A stretch of DNA of 45,018 nucleotides from Bacteroidota bacterium (GCA_013288685.1 JABDBM010000027.1:1-45018), one strand, 5' to 3'. Positions 22,783 to 31,860 are shown, counted from the stretch's first letter. The notes: generated by a model not told the origin, from the sequence alone. Numbers and translations: made by a program.

Positions 22783-25425
22783 TTATTTATTAACAGGGAG
22801 TGCAAAACAAAAGGTAGACCCCTTGCCCTCGGCACTGGTTACCCATATCCGGCCGCCCTCGCGCTTAATAATCTCCGACGAAATATATAGCCCAAGCCCC
22901 AGTCCCGGAAACGTATGCTGCATATCACCGCTTACCCGGTAAAACTGTTCAAAAACTTTGTCCAGTTTGTCCTTCGGTATCCCAATGCCAAAATCCTGTA
23001 CGCAAAGGGTAATCTCTTCGTTTTTTAACGCCGAGTGGATAATAATCTTATCAGCATTAGGCGAATATTTGATGGCATTGGTAATCAGGTTGGTTATTAC
23101 CTGGCCAATGCGTTCTTTATCCCCGTATACTACTGCGGTTGGGGCAAAGTTTTCAACTAACGTATGTTTTGCGGTGGTGCGCTGCAATTCTTCCAGCAAT
23201 TCTTTAACATGCACATTAAAATCAAATTGCTGGTCGTTAAATTGCAGTTTGCCCGAGTTTATTTTGGTAACATCCAGCAAATCGCCAATCAGGCTGGTTA
23301 ATCGGTTTACCTGCACATCCATCCGGCCAATCATCTCGGCCTCTTTTATCTCGCCACGTTTGCGTAGCATCCGTTCCAGTACTTGTGTATAAGCTTTTAT
23401 ACTGGTTACCGGTGTTTTCAATTCATGACTGGCGATGCCGATAAAATCGTCCTTTTGCTGCTGCAAATACTTTTGCTCCGTAATATCAACACATGCGCCT
23501 ATATATCCGGTGAAAACTCCATCCGAACCATATTGCGGTTTGCCGTTGGCTATGCACCAGTGTATCGTTCCATCTGCGTGGTGAATTCTGAATTCCGCTT
23601 CGTATAAATTACGGTTTGTTAAATCGTTAATAAACTTATTCGAAGCTTTAGCTTTGTCTTCATTTACTATAGCGCTTAACCATCCCGCCCCCAGGTTTTT
23701 TTCGTACGGAAGGTTAGTCCAGTCAATCCAGGTTTGGTTAACGTAAATGATATTGCCATTTTCATCTGCCATCCATAATCCGGTTGGCGCAGCAGTGGTA
23801 ATATTCCTAAGTAATTCTTCGCTGTCGGCAAGCGCTTGTTTAGCAGCCAACTCTGGCCGCATATCGCGCATTACAGCGCCAACGCAAATAGGTACGCCGG
23901 TAACCGGATCGTCGATACGGATGCAATTATTAAATACCTGAAAAACTTCCCCGGTCTTCAGATGGCGCACATTCATGACACCAGCCCAACGTCCAACACT
24001 CATTACCGATGGCAGCACTTCCTGTTCAACCAATACAAAATCTTCGGGCGCATGCAGGTTAGCAATAGGGGTTTTCGCAACTTCCTCGTCGCTTTCAAAA
24101 CCTAATAAATTTTTGCCCGCCTCATTAATATAGGAGTTGGTGCCATCCATATTTAATATCGACATCAAATCGACACTGTTTGCAACCAGCGTTATCAGCT
24201 TTCGCTGTTCTTCTTTTGCAAGTTTTTGCTCGGTAATATCCAAAAGTGTTCCAAGTATCCGGATAGCTTCAGGTTTCGCATTATAATATACCTTGCCTTC
24301 AACCCTTATCCAATGAACAGATTTATCGGGCCATACCACCCTTGCTTCATAAACCAGCTTTCCGGTTAGCGGTGCTTCAAGGTGGGCTTTGTTTCTTACA
24401 CCTAAATCATCCTTATGAAATACCTTTACATATTCGTTACGCGATACGGGTTTATCAAAGCCGAAAATATTGGCAAACAGGTTAGAGGTGATCATCTCCC
24501 CGGTAAGCAAATTTAAGTCGAACGTACCAGCCCCAACCGCTTCAGCGGCAAGCCTCGCCCTTTCTTCCGCTTCTTCTGTTTGTCGTTTTGCATTTATTTG
24601 TTCGGTAACTTCCGTTGCGACCGCTATAACGCCGCTGATGGTGCCATCATTTTCGCGAAATGGCTCATAAACAAAATTCAGATAAACGGTTTCCAATACA
24701 CCATTGCGCATCAGGGGTGCCGGTAGTCCATCTCCTTTAAATGGTTTCCCTGTAAGGCGTACATTATCTATCAATTCCTCAAAACCGAGGCCTTTTGCAT
24801 GATGAAGCACCTCAAAAACGGGCTTGCCCAGCATTTGTTCAATAGTTTGCCCATAAAGTTCGCAGAGCGGCGGATTAATCAGATCAACGATATAATTGGG
24901 TCCTTTAAATATGGCAATACCCACCGGCGCCTGCATAAAAGTGGCATACAATTGCTGGCGCTGATTTTTAAGCGCTTCAACCCCCGCCTGCTCCCGTTGA
25001 CGGAGTTTATATAACTCGGTTACATTGGCCGGCGAATGGATAAAATACTTCACGTTACCGTGCTCATCCAATATTGGGTTGTTGGTAGTTGTCCAATAGC
25101 GCTCTTCGAACTCATTGGTGCCGCGGATGGGGATATCATACCGGTAATTACTCATGGTATGCGGCTTTTTGGTTTGGATAGCCTGCTCGAATGAGTAAAT
25201 GGTACGCTCTATATTTTTCGATTCTTCGTCGGTAGGATTGCCAGGAAATGCGGCGAAAACGCCTCTGCCCACCAGTGTTTCCCTATCGCTGTTAGTGGCC
25301 GCCAGGTAGGCCTCATTAACATCAAGAATAGTATAAACAGGAGCATCGATATCAACCATCATAATGGCCGCCGGACTGCTGTTGAAAATTTCCTTATAAC
25401 CCTCTCCCTGAATTTTGTTAACCAT
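22783..25425 (-). CDS. Five-PAS sensor histidine kinase
   Basis: An 880-aa protein from the ATG at 25425. The longer frame from 25500 adds 25 non-conserved residues and is rejected. Five PAS units follow one another (about 10-140, 155-275, 290-400, 405-525, 535-650), several ending in the PAC-type GTLLDITEQK or GACVDITEQK. The kinase core has the H-box with H667 in GIASHELKTPV, the N-box NLITNAIKYSP, the G1 box DFGIGIP and the G2 box GLGLGLYIS. No membrane helix is seen, so it should sense cytoplasmic signals such as redox or small ligands. It probably phosphorylates the receiver encoded 61 bp downstream. Confidence 0.94.
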   Translation of the reverse strand: MVNKIQGEGYKEIFNSSPAAIMMVDIDAPVYTILDVNEAYLAATNSDRETLVGRGVFAAFPGNPTDEESKNIERTIYSFEQAIQTKKPHTMSNYRYDIPIRGTNEFEERYWTTTNNPILDEHGNVKYFIHSPANVTELYKLRQREQAGVEALKNQRQQLYATFMQAPVGIAIFKGPNYIVDLINPPLCELYGQTIEQMLGKPVFEVLHHAKGLGFEELIDNVRLTGKPFKGDGLPAPLMRNGVLETVYLNFVYEPFRENDGTISGVIAVATEVTEQINAKRQTEEAEERARLAAEAVGAGTFDLNLLTGEMITSNLFANIFGFDKPVSRNEYVKVFHKDDLGVRNKAHLEAPLTGKLVYEARVVWPDKSVHWIRVEGKVYYNAKPEAIRILGTLLDITEQKLAKEEQRKLITLVANSVDLMSILNMDGTNSYINEAGKNLLGFESDEEVAKTPIANLHAPEDFVLVEQEVLPSVMSVGRWAGVMNVRHLKTGEVFQVFNNCIRIDDPVTGVPICVGAVMRDMRPELAAKQALADSEELLRNITTAAPTGLWMADENGNIIYVNQTWIDWTNLPYEKNLGAGWLSAIVNEDKAKASNKFINDLTNRNLYEAEFRIHHADGTIHWCIANGKPQYGSDGVFTGYIGACVDITEQKYLQQQKDDFIGIASHELKTPVTSIKAYTQVLERMLRKRGEIKEAEMIGRMDVQVNRLTSLIGDLLDVTKINSGKLQFNDQQFDFNVHVKELLEELQRTTAKHTLVENFAPTAVVYGDKERIGQVITNLITNAIKYSPNADKIIIHSALKNEEITLCVQDFGIGIPKDKLDKVFEQFYRVSGDMQHTFPGLGLGLYISSEIIKREGGRIWVTSAEGKGSTFCFALPVNK

Positions 25426-25533
25426 ATTGGCTAAATACTTTGTGTTAAGATTAATGAACAGATGAATACCGGAGGTTGCACGCGGCCGATAGTTAAACAA
25501 CTAATTTAAAAAAAGGTTTTTTTATTTTTCAAT

Positions 25534-25618
25534 GATTAGACGTTAAAGATTAGCGGTTAGTTTTTGGGGACATGCAAATCTCCACTAAACTCCAATCTCT
25601 TACTTCTAATCTCTTCCA
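25534..25618. repeat. GAGATTAG-family palindrome, copy 1
   Basis: The left arm GATTAGACGTTAAAGATTAG (25534-25553) is mirrored by CTCCAATCTCTTACTTCTAA and TCTCTTCCAC up to 25618. The right arm overlaps the 3' end of the D-aminoacylase-like gene and supplies its Arg-Asp-stop ending. Confidence 0.7.
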
Positions 25619-27285
25619 CTATACCCCGGTCCTTTCACAAACCTGCCCGGGGTAGCGCCTGTGTGATTACCATCTTTTAAAACCTGTACGCCGTTCACAA
25701 ATACATCGGCAACGCCAGTGGCGTATTGGTGCGGTTTTTCATAAGTGGCATAATCCTGCACTTTTGCCGGGTCGAATATCACTACATCAGCAAAATAACC
25801 TTTTAATAAAGCGCCGCGCTTTTTGAGTTTTAAATTGGTAGCGGGGAGGTAAGCCAATTTACGCACTGCTTCCTGTAAAGTAATTACTTTTCCGTCGCGG
25901 GTGTATTTGCCAAGCACCCTTATAAAGTTACCGTAAGCACGTGGATGTGCGCTCGATTTTAAAAACACGCCTTCATTGGTGTAGGAACCCTCGTCTGATC
26001 CAAAACTCACCCAGGGTTGCGCCAGCTCTTTTTTCACGTTTTCCTCATTCATTAAAAAATACGCAACACCTATGCGGGTGCTGTCTTGCACTATCAGGTC
26101 CATTGCTGTTTCTTCGGGCGATTTTTTACGGATCTTTGCTACTTCTGCCAATGTTTTGCCGGTGAACTTTTTCAACGAATCCTTTTTAAAACTCAACAAC
26201 AATACCTTATCAGCCGAGCCTGCGCCATAATACAAGTTCTCCCATGTGGTTGCATTACTATCCATGGCCTTTGCCATTTGCGCGCGAATTGCCGGATCAT
26301 GTAGCCGTTGCCATAATTTTCCAAAACCACCGTCCTGTAATGATGGTGGGAAAGCAGCGGTTAAACCCGTTGCACCCGCCAAATAGGTGTACATATTGGC
26401 AGTAACGTTTATACCCTGCTTGCGGGCGGCCTCAACCTGTCTGAAAACGCTGTCCATTTTGGGCCAGTTATCTTTTCCGGCAACTTTTAGATGATATATT
26501 TCGGCGTGAATATTTGCCTGTTTGGCTATAGTGATTAACTCGGCAATAGCCTCGTTGACCCGGTTACCCTCGCTGCGCATGTGCGAAATATAGGAACCCC
26601 CATAGGCAGATGCTTCTTTGCAAAGTGCTACCAGTTCATCAGTTTTGGCAAAAAAATCAGGCGGATAGATCAGGGACGATCCTACGCCCATAGCGCCTTC
26701 CTGCATGGCCTGCTTTACCAGCAGTTGCATTTGCTTTAACTCGGCAGGTGTTGGCGCACGATTATCTTCGCCAACTACATAAGTACGAACGGTGCCGGCG
26801 CCAATAAACGATGCAACATTGCACGATACGCCCTTCTTCTCCAAAAAATTAAGATATTCACCGAGGGTGTTCCAGGTTACTTTGAATTTAATATCGCCCT
26901 GGTCGCTACCCATCTCGGCTTTCATCCTGGGGTTGAGTGGCCCCATACTGGTACCTTCGCCCATTACCTCCAGGGTTACACCCTGCCTGATATCACTTTG
27001 CGAGCGACCATCCTGTATCAGCGTTTCGGTGGCCCAACTTAGCATATTGATAAAGCCGGGAGAAACTGCCATGCCTTTAGCATCAGTTTCTTCTTTTCCG
27101 ACAGCAGCTTTTAAATCACCAATTTCAGCAATCGTATCTGCATTAATGCCGATATCGGCCTTATAGGGTGAGCCTCCGCGACCATCGTAGATCATCCCGT
27201 TACGGATAATTTTATCATATTGTTTTTTTTGGCTGCAGCCTGATAACAGGACCAGGAGAAAGACGCCGAAGAGATAATAACGCAT
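25606..27285 (-). CDS. D-aminoacylase-like amidohydrolase lipoprotein
   Basis: A 559-aa protein with a lipobox (LLSGC, C17). The overall pattern follows N-acyl-D-amino-acid deacylases: KIIRNGMIYDGRGG at the start, SHMRSEGNRVNEAI with H235, IYHLKVAG with H265, FGSDEG with D431, and HPRAYGNFIRVLGKY near the end. The first metal motif (His-x-His after PGFID) is absent, with PGFINMLSWA at 76-85 in its place, and the bridging cysteine found in the family's NCG segment is replaced in VMGEGTSMG. It therefore belongs to a divergent branch with altered metal binding, so the substrate and even hydrolytic activity are uncertain. The last three codons come from an interspersed repeat. Confidence 0.85.
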   Translation of the reverse strand: MRYYLFGVFLLVLLSGCSQKKQYDKIIRNGMIYDGRGGSPYKADIGINADTIAEIGDLKAAVGKEETDAKGMAVSPGFINMLSWATETLIQDGRSQSDIRQGVTLEVMGEGTSMGPLNPRMKAEMGSDQGDIKFKVTWNTLGEYLNFLEKKGVSCNVASFIGAGTVRTYVVGEDNRAPTPAELKQMQLLVKQAMQEGAMGVGSSLIYPPDFFAKTDELVALCKEASAYGGSYISHMRSEGNRVNEAIAELITIAKQANIHAEIYHLKVAGKDNWPKMDSVFRQVEAARKQGINVTANMYTYLAGATGLTAAFPPSLQDGGFGKLWQRLHDPAIRAQMAKAMDSNATTWENLYYGAGSADKVLLLSFKKDSLKKFTGKTLAEVAKIRKKSPEETAMDLIVQDSTRIGVAYFLMNEENVKKELAQPWVSFGSDEGSYTNEGVFLKSSAHPRAYGNFIRVLGKYTRDGKVITLQEAVRKLAYLPATNLKLKKRGALLKGYFADVVIFDPAKVQDYATYEKPHQYATGVADVFVNGVQVLKDGNHTGATPGRFVKGPGYSGRD

Positions 27286-27402
27286 GATAATGAGGGGTTG
27301 ATCTGCTAAAGATAGGTTTTTTATTGATTATAGTACCTGCCCCGTTTTACTTCAATTTATTTTTACAGTAAAAAGCGATCTTAATTTTTGATTTTTGTAA
27401 TT

Positions 27403-28329
27403 ATGAAGATAATTGAAAGCATTATAGAGAAAACGGGCGTCCCTGATATGATTGAATTGCTGGCAGAAAGCTTATCGGGTACCGAAATAAATTCATTACT
27501 GCTCGAAGTATTCAATAAAAAACAGGAGTCCCTCTCCCCTGCCATTTTATTAAATCAGTATAGGGCTAACCGCTTTGTGCATCCCGCCGAAACGGATATG
27601 ATTGAACTTTTAACCCTGGAGTTAAAGGTTTTGAATTTCCTTCAGCAATATCAATTTCAAGCCATAGAATTATCGCCCGTTGCACAGTTTGGCAGTTGTT
27701 CGGTAGTTGCCCCGGTTGATCAAAAGAAAATTATTACTGCAACCCGCAATACGGAAGTGATGGCTGATGCAACCAACGCCATTGCTTTACACATTGCCGA
27801 TTTAAAAAAATCGGGAATAAAGGACGATTTAAATTTTTGCACCATTCACAGGCACACTCGCGCGCAGGAATTTAAGGGCAAAGGTTTTTCGGCGCATTTT
27901 AAGGTTGGTTGTATGGTGTCGTCAGGGAGAGACAAAGGAAGTTACAGTTTTGAGAAAGGCAGCCTGCTTAAACATTTCCAAACGTTTTATGAATTGTTTA
28001 TAGCAGTCTACAAAGTAAATAACATACGGTTTAAATTACAACAACGTGAAGGATATAACAACTCTGATCATTTGGTGCAGGAAGTATTTCACTATTTAAG
28101 AAATAACAGTGACCTGGATATTTTTATTGATGATGCACCTGGGATAAATAACTATTATAAAGGAATCCAATGCAAAATGATCATCGAAATAAACGGCATC
28201 GAATTGGAAATTGCCGACGGCGGCTTTACCGACTGGACGCAACAATTATTAGAGAACAAAAAAGAGCGGCTATTGATTTCAGGTTTCGGCTTCGAACTAT
28301 TATACAAATTTCAAAACGGAATGGTTTAG
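27403..28329 (+). CDS. Unassigned 308-aa protein with class II synthetase-like features
   Basis: Started at the ATG at 27403; the in-frame TTG at 27388 is weaker. I do not recognise a named family. The sequence shows an N-terminal helical region (1-60), then ELSPVAQFGSCSVV (89-102). This leads to TATRNTEVMADATNAIALH (112-130), resembling the R-P-T-x-E loop of class II aminoacyl-tRNA synthetases. HRHTRAQEFKGKGF (149-162) resembles motif 2, and near the end ELEIADGGF (267-275) and SGFGFELL (293-300) resemble the GG-R-Y-D and motif 3 region of HisRS/HisZ. No anticodon-binding domain is present. The fold assignment is inference; the function is unknown. Confidence 0.7.
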   Translation: MKIIESIIEKTGVPDMIELLAESLSGTEINSLLLEVFNKKQESLSPAILLNQYRANRFVHPAETDMIELLTLELKVLNFLQQYQFQAIELSPVAQFGSCSVVAPVDQKKIITATRNTEVMADATNAIALHIADLKKSGIKDDLNFCTIHRHTRAQEFKGKGFSAHFKVGCMVSSGRDKGSYSFEKGSLLKHFQTFYELFIAVYKVNNIRFKLQQREGYNNSDHLVQEVFHYLRNNSDLDIFIDDAPGINNYYKGIQCKMIIEINGIELEIADGGFTDWTQQLLENKKERLLISGFGFELLYKFQNGMV

Positions 28330-28354
28330 GTTCTGCTACTTTTCAAATCATTAA

Positions 28355-28420
28355 ATTCGAGCCAATTAGATCAATTCGTGCAATTCGTGTCAATTCATTT
28401 CGGAATTATACATTCGAATT
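28355..28420. repeat. CAATTCGTG extragenic repeat between convergent genes
   Basis: TTAAATTCGAGCCAATTAGA and TCAATTCGTGCAATTCGTGT words, with AATTCA and CGAATTCATG closing the stretch. It is related to the long palindrome at 5348-5436 and occupies the gap between two convergent stops (28329 and 28426). Confidence 0.55.
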
Positions 28421-28425
28421 CATGA

Positions 28426-29151
28426 TTACTTAATAAATCTGTATAAATACGGCGCCTTATGCGCCCCGCCACTAAATTTTTTGGAAAGCCGTTCCAGTAT
28501 TCCCAAACTCAGCATTTTACGCTGAAATGCTGGTCGCAGCAGTTTTTTATCCAATACGGTTTCGTAAAGCTGCTGCAAATCGCCCATGGTAAATTCTTCG
28601 GGCAGCAGGTTAAAGCCAATCAATTTATCATCCAAATGCGCACGCAGCGTATCCAATGCTTTTCTTACTATTTGGGTATGATCTTGTATCAGGGGTGGCA
28701 TATTAGTTAAGTCGTACCATTCGCAACTATCAAATATAATAGCGGGTGTCGGCTTAGCCCTGGTAAAATCAACCAAAGCATAATAACCTACAGAAACAAA
28801 CCTTTGCAAAAGCCAATGACCGTCGGGCGGAGCCATACCCCCGGCGCTCATAATTTTTTTAAATTCATCGGGCTGATATCGGGAGTAATCGCCAAAAATA
28901 TAAAACTGGTCTAAAAAGATATTATCCAAACCGGTGCGTTCAGATACTACGCGCAATGCCGCATCATTTATATTCTCCAACTCGCGGATAAAGCCGCCCG
29001 GCAGGGCAAACAAACCAGTGCGCTTATATTCAATCAGCAACACTTTAAGCTGACTATCGTGAAAACCGAAAATAACCGCATCAATAGCAATACCCTTTAA
29101 GTACCCCAGCCCCCCGGGGTTTATTTCGCCCGCTTCGCGTTGTTCGCTCAT
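28426..29151 (-). CDS. NrtR-type transcription regulator with degenerate Nudix domain
   Basis: A 241-aa protein with a Nudix domain (about 20-160) followed by a C-terminal winged helix (about 165-241, TMGDLQQLYETVLDKKLLRP and FQRKMLSLGILERL). This is the layout of NrtR/AraR-type regulators. The Nudix box GGFIRELENINDAALRVVSERTGL lacks the REUxEE core, reading RVVSER, so hydrolysis is unlikely and the domain probably senses an ADP-ribose-like or sugar ligand. It is divergent from a carboxylesterase gene, with a palindrome between them that is a candidate binding site. The GY-L-KGIAIDAVIFGF opening is typical of this group. Confidence 0.88.
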   Translation of the reverse strand: MSEQREAGEINPGGLGYLKGIAIDAVIFGFHDSQLKVLLIEYKRTGLFALPGGFIRELENINDAALRVVSERTGLDNIFLDQFYIFGDYSRYQPDEFKKIMSAGGMAPPDGHWLLQRFVSVGYYALVDFTRAKPTPAIIFDSCEWYDLTNMPPLIQDHTQIVRKALDTLRAHLDDKLIGFNLLPEEFTMGDLQQLYETVLDKKLLRPAFQRKMLSLGILERLSKKFSGGAHKAPYLYRFIK

Positions 29152-29211
29152 TCAAAAAATTAATTTAAGGCAATTAACAAAAAAATTGCTAATCTCAAAA
29201 TAACGAATTAT

Positions 29212-29234
29212 TATTGTAACACAATGATACAATA
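29212..29234. promoter_or_regulatory. Palindrome TATTGTA-N9-TACAATA, candidate operator
   Basis: Perfect 7-bp inverted arms at 29212-29218 and 29228-29234 lie in the 190-bp divergent region between the NrtR-type regulator (start 29151) and the carboxylesterase (start 29342). Position and size fit an operator for the adjacent regulator. Confidence 0.5.
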
Positions 29235-29238
29235 GTTT

Positions 29239-29336
29239 ATTAAGTTGATTAGGTGAGTTGTTGATTGAGTTTAAAAACATGTGACTCCACACCAACACAA
29301 TCAACTTAATTCAACTCAATCAACTTAATCAACCAA
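29239..29336. repeat. Inverted repeat TTAAGTTGATTAGG.../...CAATCAACTTAATCAACC
   Basis: TTAAGTTGATTAGGTGAGTT and GTTGATTGAGTT on the left pair with CAACTTAATTCAACTCAATC and AACTTAATCAACC on the right. A shorter relative is at 3428-3466. It fills most of the leader of the carboxylesterase gene. Confidence 0.65.
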
Positions 29337-29341
29337 TTAAC

Positions 29342-30934
29342 ATGAAACCATTCTTCTCATTCCTCCTAACAGGGGCATTTTTCCTGAACACAGCCATTGC
29401 CCAACAAGGCAACAACCCGCACGTTACCATTGGTAATGGTGCGCTCGAAGGTACTTTTAACAGTACAACAGGAATTAACCGCTTTGCCGGTATTCCGTTT
29501 GCGGCCCCGCCCGTAGGTAATTTACGCTGGAAAGAACCGCAGCCGGTAATTGGCTGGAGCGGCGTTCGCAAAGCTGACCATTTTGGACACAGCCCGATGC
29601 AAAAAAAAGTTTTTAGCGACATGATATTTCGCTCTGATACTACAAGCGAAGATTGCCTGTACCTGAATGTTTGGACGCCGGCAAAACAAGATGGCGCTAA
29701 ACTGCCCGTATTGGTTTATTTTTACGGTGGCGGCTTTATGGCCGGCGATGGTTCGGAGTTTCGTTATGATGGTGAAAGTATGGCACAAAAAGGTATCGTT
29801 GCGGTTACAGTAAATTACCGGTTGGGTGTATTTGGCTTTTTTGCACATCCTGAATTAACACAGGAATCACCCCATCATGCTTCAAGTAATTATGGCCTGT
29901 TAGACCAAAATGCAGCGCTACGCTGGGTACAGCAAAACATTGCAGCCTTTGGCGGCGACCCAGCAAGGGTAACTATAGCCGGGGAATCAGCAGGTTCTAT
30001 ATCGGTTTGCGCACAAGTAGCCTCGCCCCTGTCAAAAAACCTGATTGCCGGTGCCATTGGCGAAAGCGGCGGTATGATTAAACCCACCCTTGCTCCAGTT
30101 TCATTGGCCGAAGGTGAAAAAAATGGTTTGGCTTTCGCCGATAAAGTAGGCGCAAAATCATTGGCCGATCTTCGCGCCATACCAGCCGCACAACTGCTGG
30201 ATGATGCCGCTCAAAGAGGCACGCCACCTATGTCATCCACTATTGATGGTTATTTCCTGCCAAAAACACCGGCTGCCATATTTGAAGCCGGCGAAGAAGC
30301 TCACGTTCCGGTACTGGTTGGCTGGAACTCGGCCGAAATACCATACCAGGCTGTGACTTATGGCGATATGCCGACGCCGGAAAATTATGTAAAGAAACTA
30401 AAAACGTTTTATGGCGATCAGGCCGACGAAGCCTTAAAATTGTATCCCGGTTCAACACAAGACGAAGTCATCAAATCGGCTACTGCACTGGGTAGCGACA
30501 GGTTTATTGTATACAGCACCTGGAAATGGGCCGACCTGCAAAGCAAAACTGGCGAAAAACCGGTTTACAGGTATTTATTTGCCCAACCTCGTCCGCAAAA
30601 TGCAGATGACCTAAAAAATGCAGCTAACAGTAAAATGCCTGCACCGATGGTTGGTGCATCACATGCTTCCGAAATTGAATTTGCGATGGGCAACCTGCAC
30701 TATGATACAGTTTACCCATGGACACCTGTAGATTATAAAGTTTCGGAAACGATGGAAAACTATTTTGCCAATTTTATCAAAACAGGTAACCCCAACGGCA
30801 AAGGATTACCAAAATGGACAGGTAATACAAAAGACAGTACCGTTAAATTTATGCTGATTAGTGCTGATACCCATTTAGAAACCGAAAATGACCGGGGCAG
30901 ATATTTGTTTTTGGATAAACAGTATACCAAATAA
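29342..30934 (+). CDS. Secreted type B carboxylesterase
   Basis: A 530-aa alpha/beta hydrolase with a signal peptide (MKPFFSFLLTGAFFLNTAIA). Family motifs are FAGIPFAAPPVGNLRW near the start, EDCLYLNVW at 103-111, the oxyanion hole YGGGF at 128-132, and the nucleophile elbow GESAGS with S216. The acid residue should lie in the mid-region, and the catalytic His is probably the one in VGASHASEIEF. It hydrolyses esters in the periplasm or outside the cell, with unknown natural substrate. It is divergent from a NrtR-type regulator, which may control it. Confidence 0.93.
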   Translation: MKPFFSFLLTGAFFLNTAIAQQGNNPHVTIGNGALEGTFNSTTGINRFAGIPFAAPPVGNLRWKEPQPVIGWSGVRKADHFGHSPMQKKVFSDMIFRSDTTSEDCLYLNVWTPAKQDGAKLPVLVYFYGGGFMAGDGSEFRYDGESMAQKGIVAVTVNYRLGVFGFFAHPELTQESPHHASSNYGLLDQNAALRWVQQNIAAFGGDPARVTIAGESAGSISVCAQVASPLSKNLIAGAIGESGGMIKPTLAPVSLAEGEKNGLAFADKVGAKSLADLRAIPAAQLLDDAAQRGTPPMSSTIDGYFLPKTPAAIFEAGEEAHVPVLVGWNSAEIPYQAVTYGDMPTPENYVKKLKTFYGDQADEALKLYPGSTQDEVIKSATALGSDRFIVYSTWKWADLQSKTGEKPVYRYLFAQPRPQNADDLKNAANSKMPAPMVGASHASEIEFAMGNLHYDTVYPWTPVDYKVSETMENYFANFIKTGNPNGKGLPKWTGNTKDSTVKFMLISADTHLETENDRGRYLFLDKQYTK

Positions 30935-30959
30935 ACCAATAAAAGCATAATTAGCTAAT

Positions 30960-31052
30960 TGCCACAAAGAACACAAAGTGGAAAATACAGAGGACATGGA
31001 GATTATTTTTTTCCCGTATCCTTTGTGAAACCCTTGTGTGCTTTGTGGTATT
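30960..31052. repeat. Imperfect palindrome of the CACAAAG/CTTTGTG family
   Basis: GCCACAAAGAACACAAAGTG on the left and TCCTTTGTGAAACCCTTGTG plus TGCTTTGTGGTA on the right. It lies between the carboxylesterase stop and the next gene in the same direction and could end the first transcript. Confidence 0.6.
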
Positions 31053-31104
31053 TTTTTTAGTATTCCGTTTTCTTTTAAATAGATTTACTCCATAAAACCC
31101 CTAA

Positions 31105-31755
31105 ATGGACGAAATTAAAGAAACGGGCGGCGCCCGTATTGGCATGGCAAATGCAACCTGGCCATTAGCCACATTAACCGTAAATGCCGCGAAACTGGAA
31201 TTAAATGCCTCGATTGTGGGCAATTTAACTTTTAAGCCTTCAGATGTTACCAGCATCACGCCTTATGTTATAATTCCCTTTTTAGGCCAGGGCATACAAA
31301 TTCATCACACCATAGCAGCATACAATGCCAAAGTTATTTTTTGGACAATGGGAAGCCCCGAAGCTTTAATTGCCAGGATAGCTCAAACCGGCTTTCTTAA
31401 TAACACCTCGTCGACACCCGGTGCACATGATGCAGAAATAGCTATGGCTCAATCAGGGGGTGGATTTCCGATGAAGAAACCGGCGGCAATTACTATTGTA
31501 GTGATTTGGAATTTGCTATTTTTTGCGGCATTTGCAAAATTCTTCACAGGAATAGGGTTGGAATTTCGTATTAATATCTTAATCGCCGTCGCTTTGGTAT
31601 TTTTAACTGCACTGCTCACTTTAATAAATGAACCTTTTCGCAAACTCGTATTAAAACCGGGCCGAACTATCAACGATGTAAAAACCGGCTTGTTTTTTAT
31701 TATGTTTATTACCGGGATGCTTTTTATAGGAATTTCACTTATGCGGTTTCCTTAA
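31105..31755 (+). CDS. Conserved hypothetical membrane protein, 216 aa
   Basis: The N-terminal 100 residues (ARIGMANATWPLATLTVNAA, then GNLTFKPSDVTSITPYVIIP and HTIAAYNAKVIFWT) form a beta-rich domain that resembles the PH-like domains of membrane-linked bacterial proteins. Three hydrophobic segments follow at about 126-142 (ITIVVIWNLLFFAAF), 150-170 and 190-210. No signal peptide is present, so the beta domain is cytoplasmic. I have seen this type as an unnamed protein in Bacteroidota. Function is unknown. Confidence 0.72.
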   Translation: MDEIKETGGARIGMANATWPLATLTVNAAKLELNASIVGNLTFKPSDVTSITPYVIIPFLGQGIQIHHTIAAYNAKVIFWTMGSPEALIARIAQTGFLNNTSSTPGAHDAEIAMAQSGGGFPMKKPAAITIVVIWNLLFFAAFAKFFTGIGLEFRINILIAVALVFLTALLTLINEPFRKLVLKPGRTINDVKTGLFFIMFITGMLFIGISLMRFP

Positions 31756-31860
31756 TAAAACTATTTGATAATATGATTGCCCTGTTTTAACCCAAATATT
31801 CGGAATTAGCACAGAAGTGTATGTTATCATCATTTTACTTGCTTTGCCGGTATTTTTTAT

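Noticed and set aside
22359..25425. Histidine kinase plus response regulator as a novel signalling system
   Set aside because: All catalytic boxes and receiver residues are standard, and five-PAS kinases with separate receivers are common in this group.
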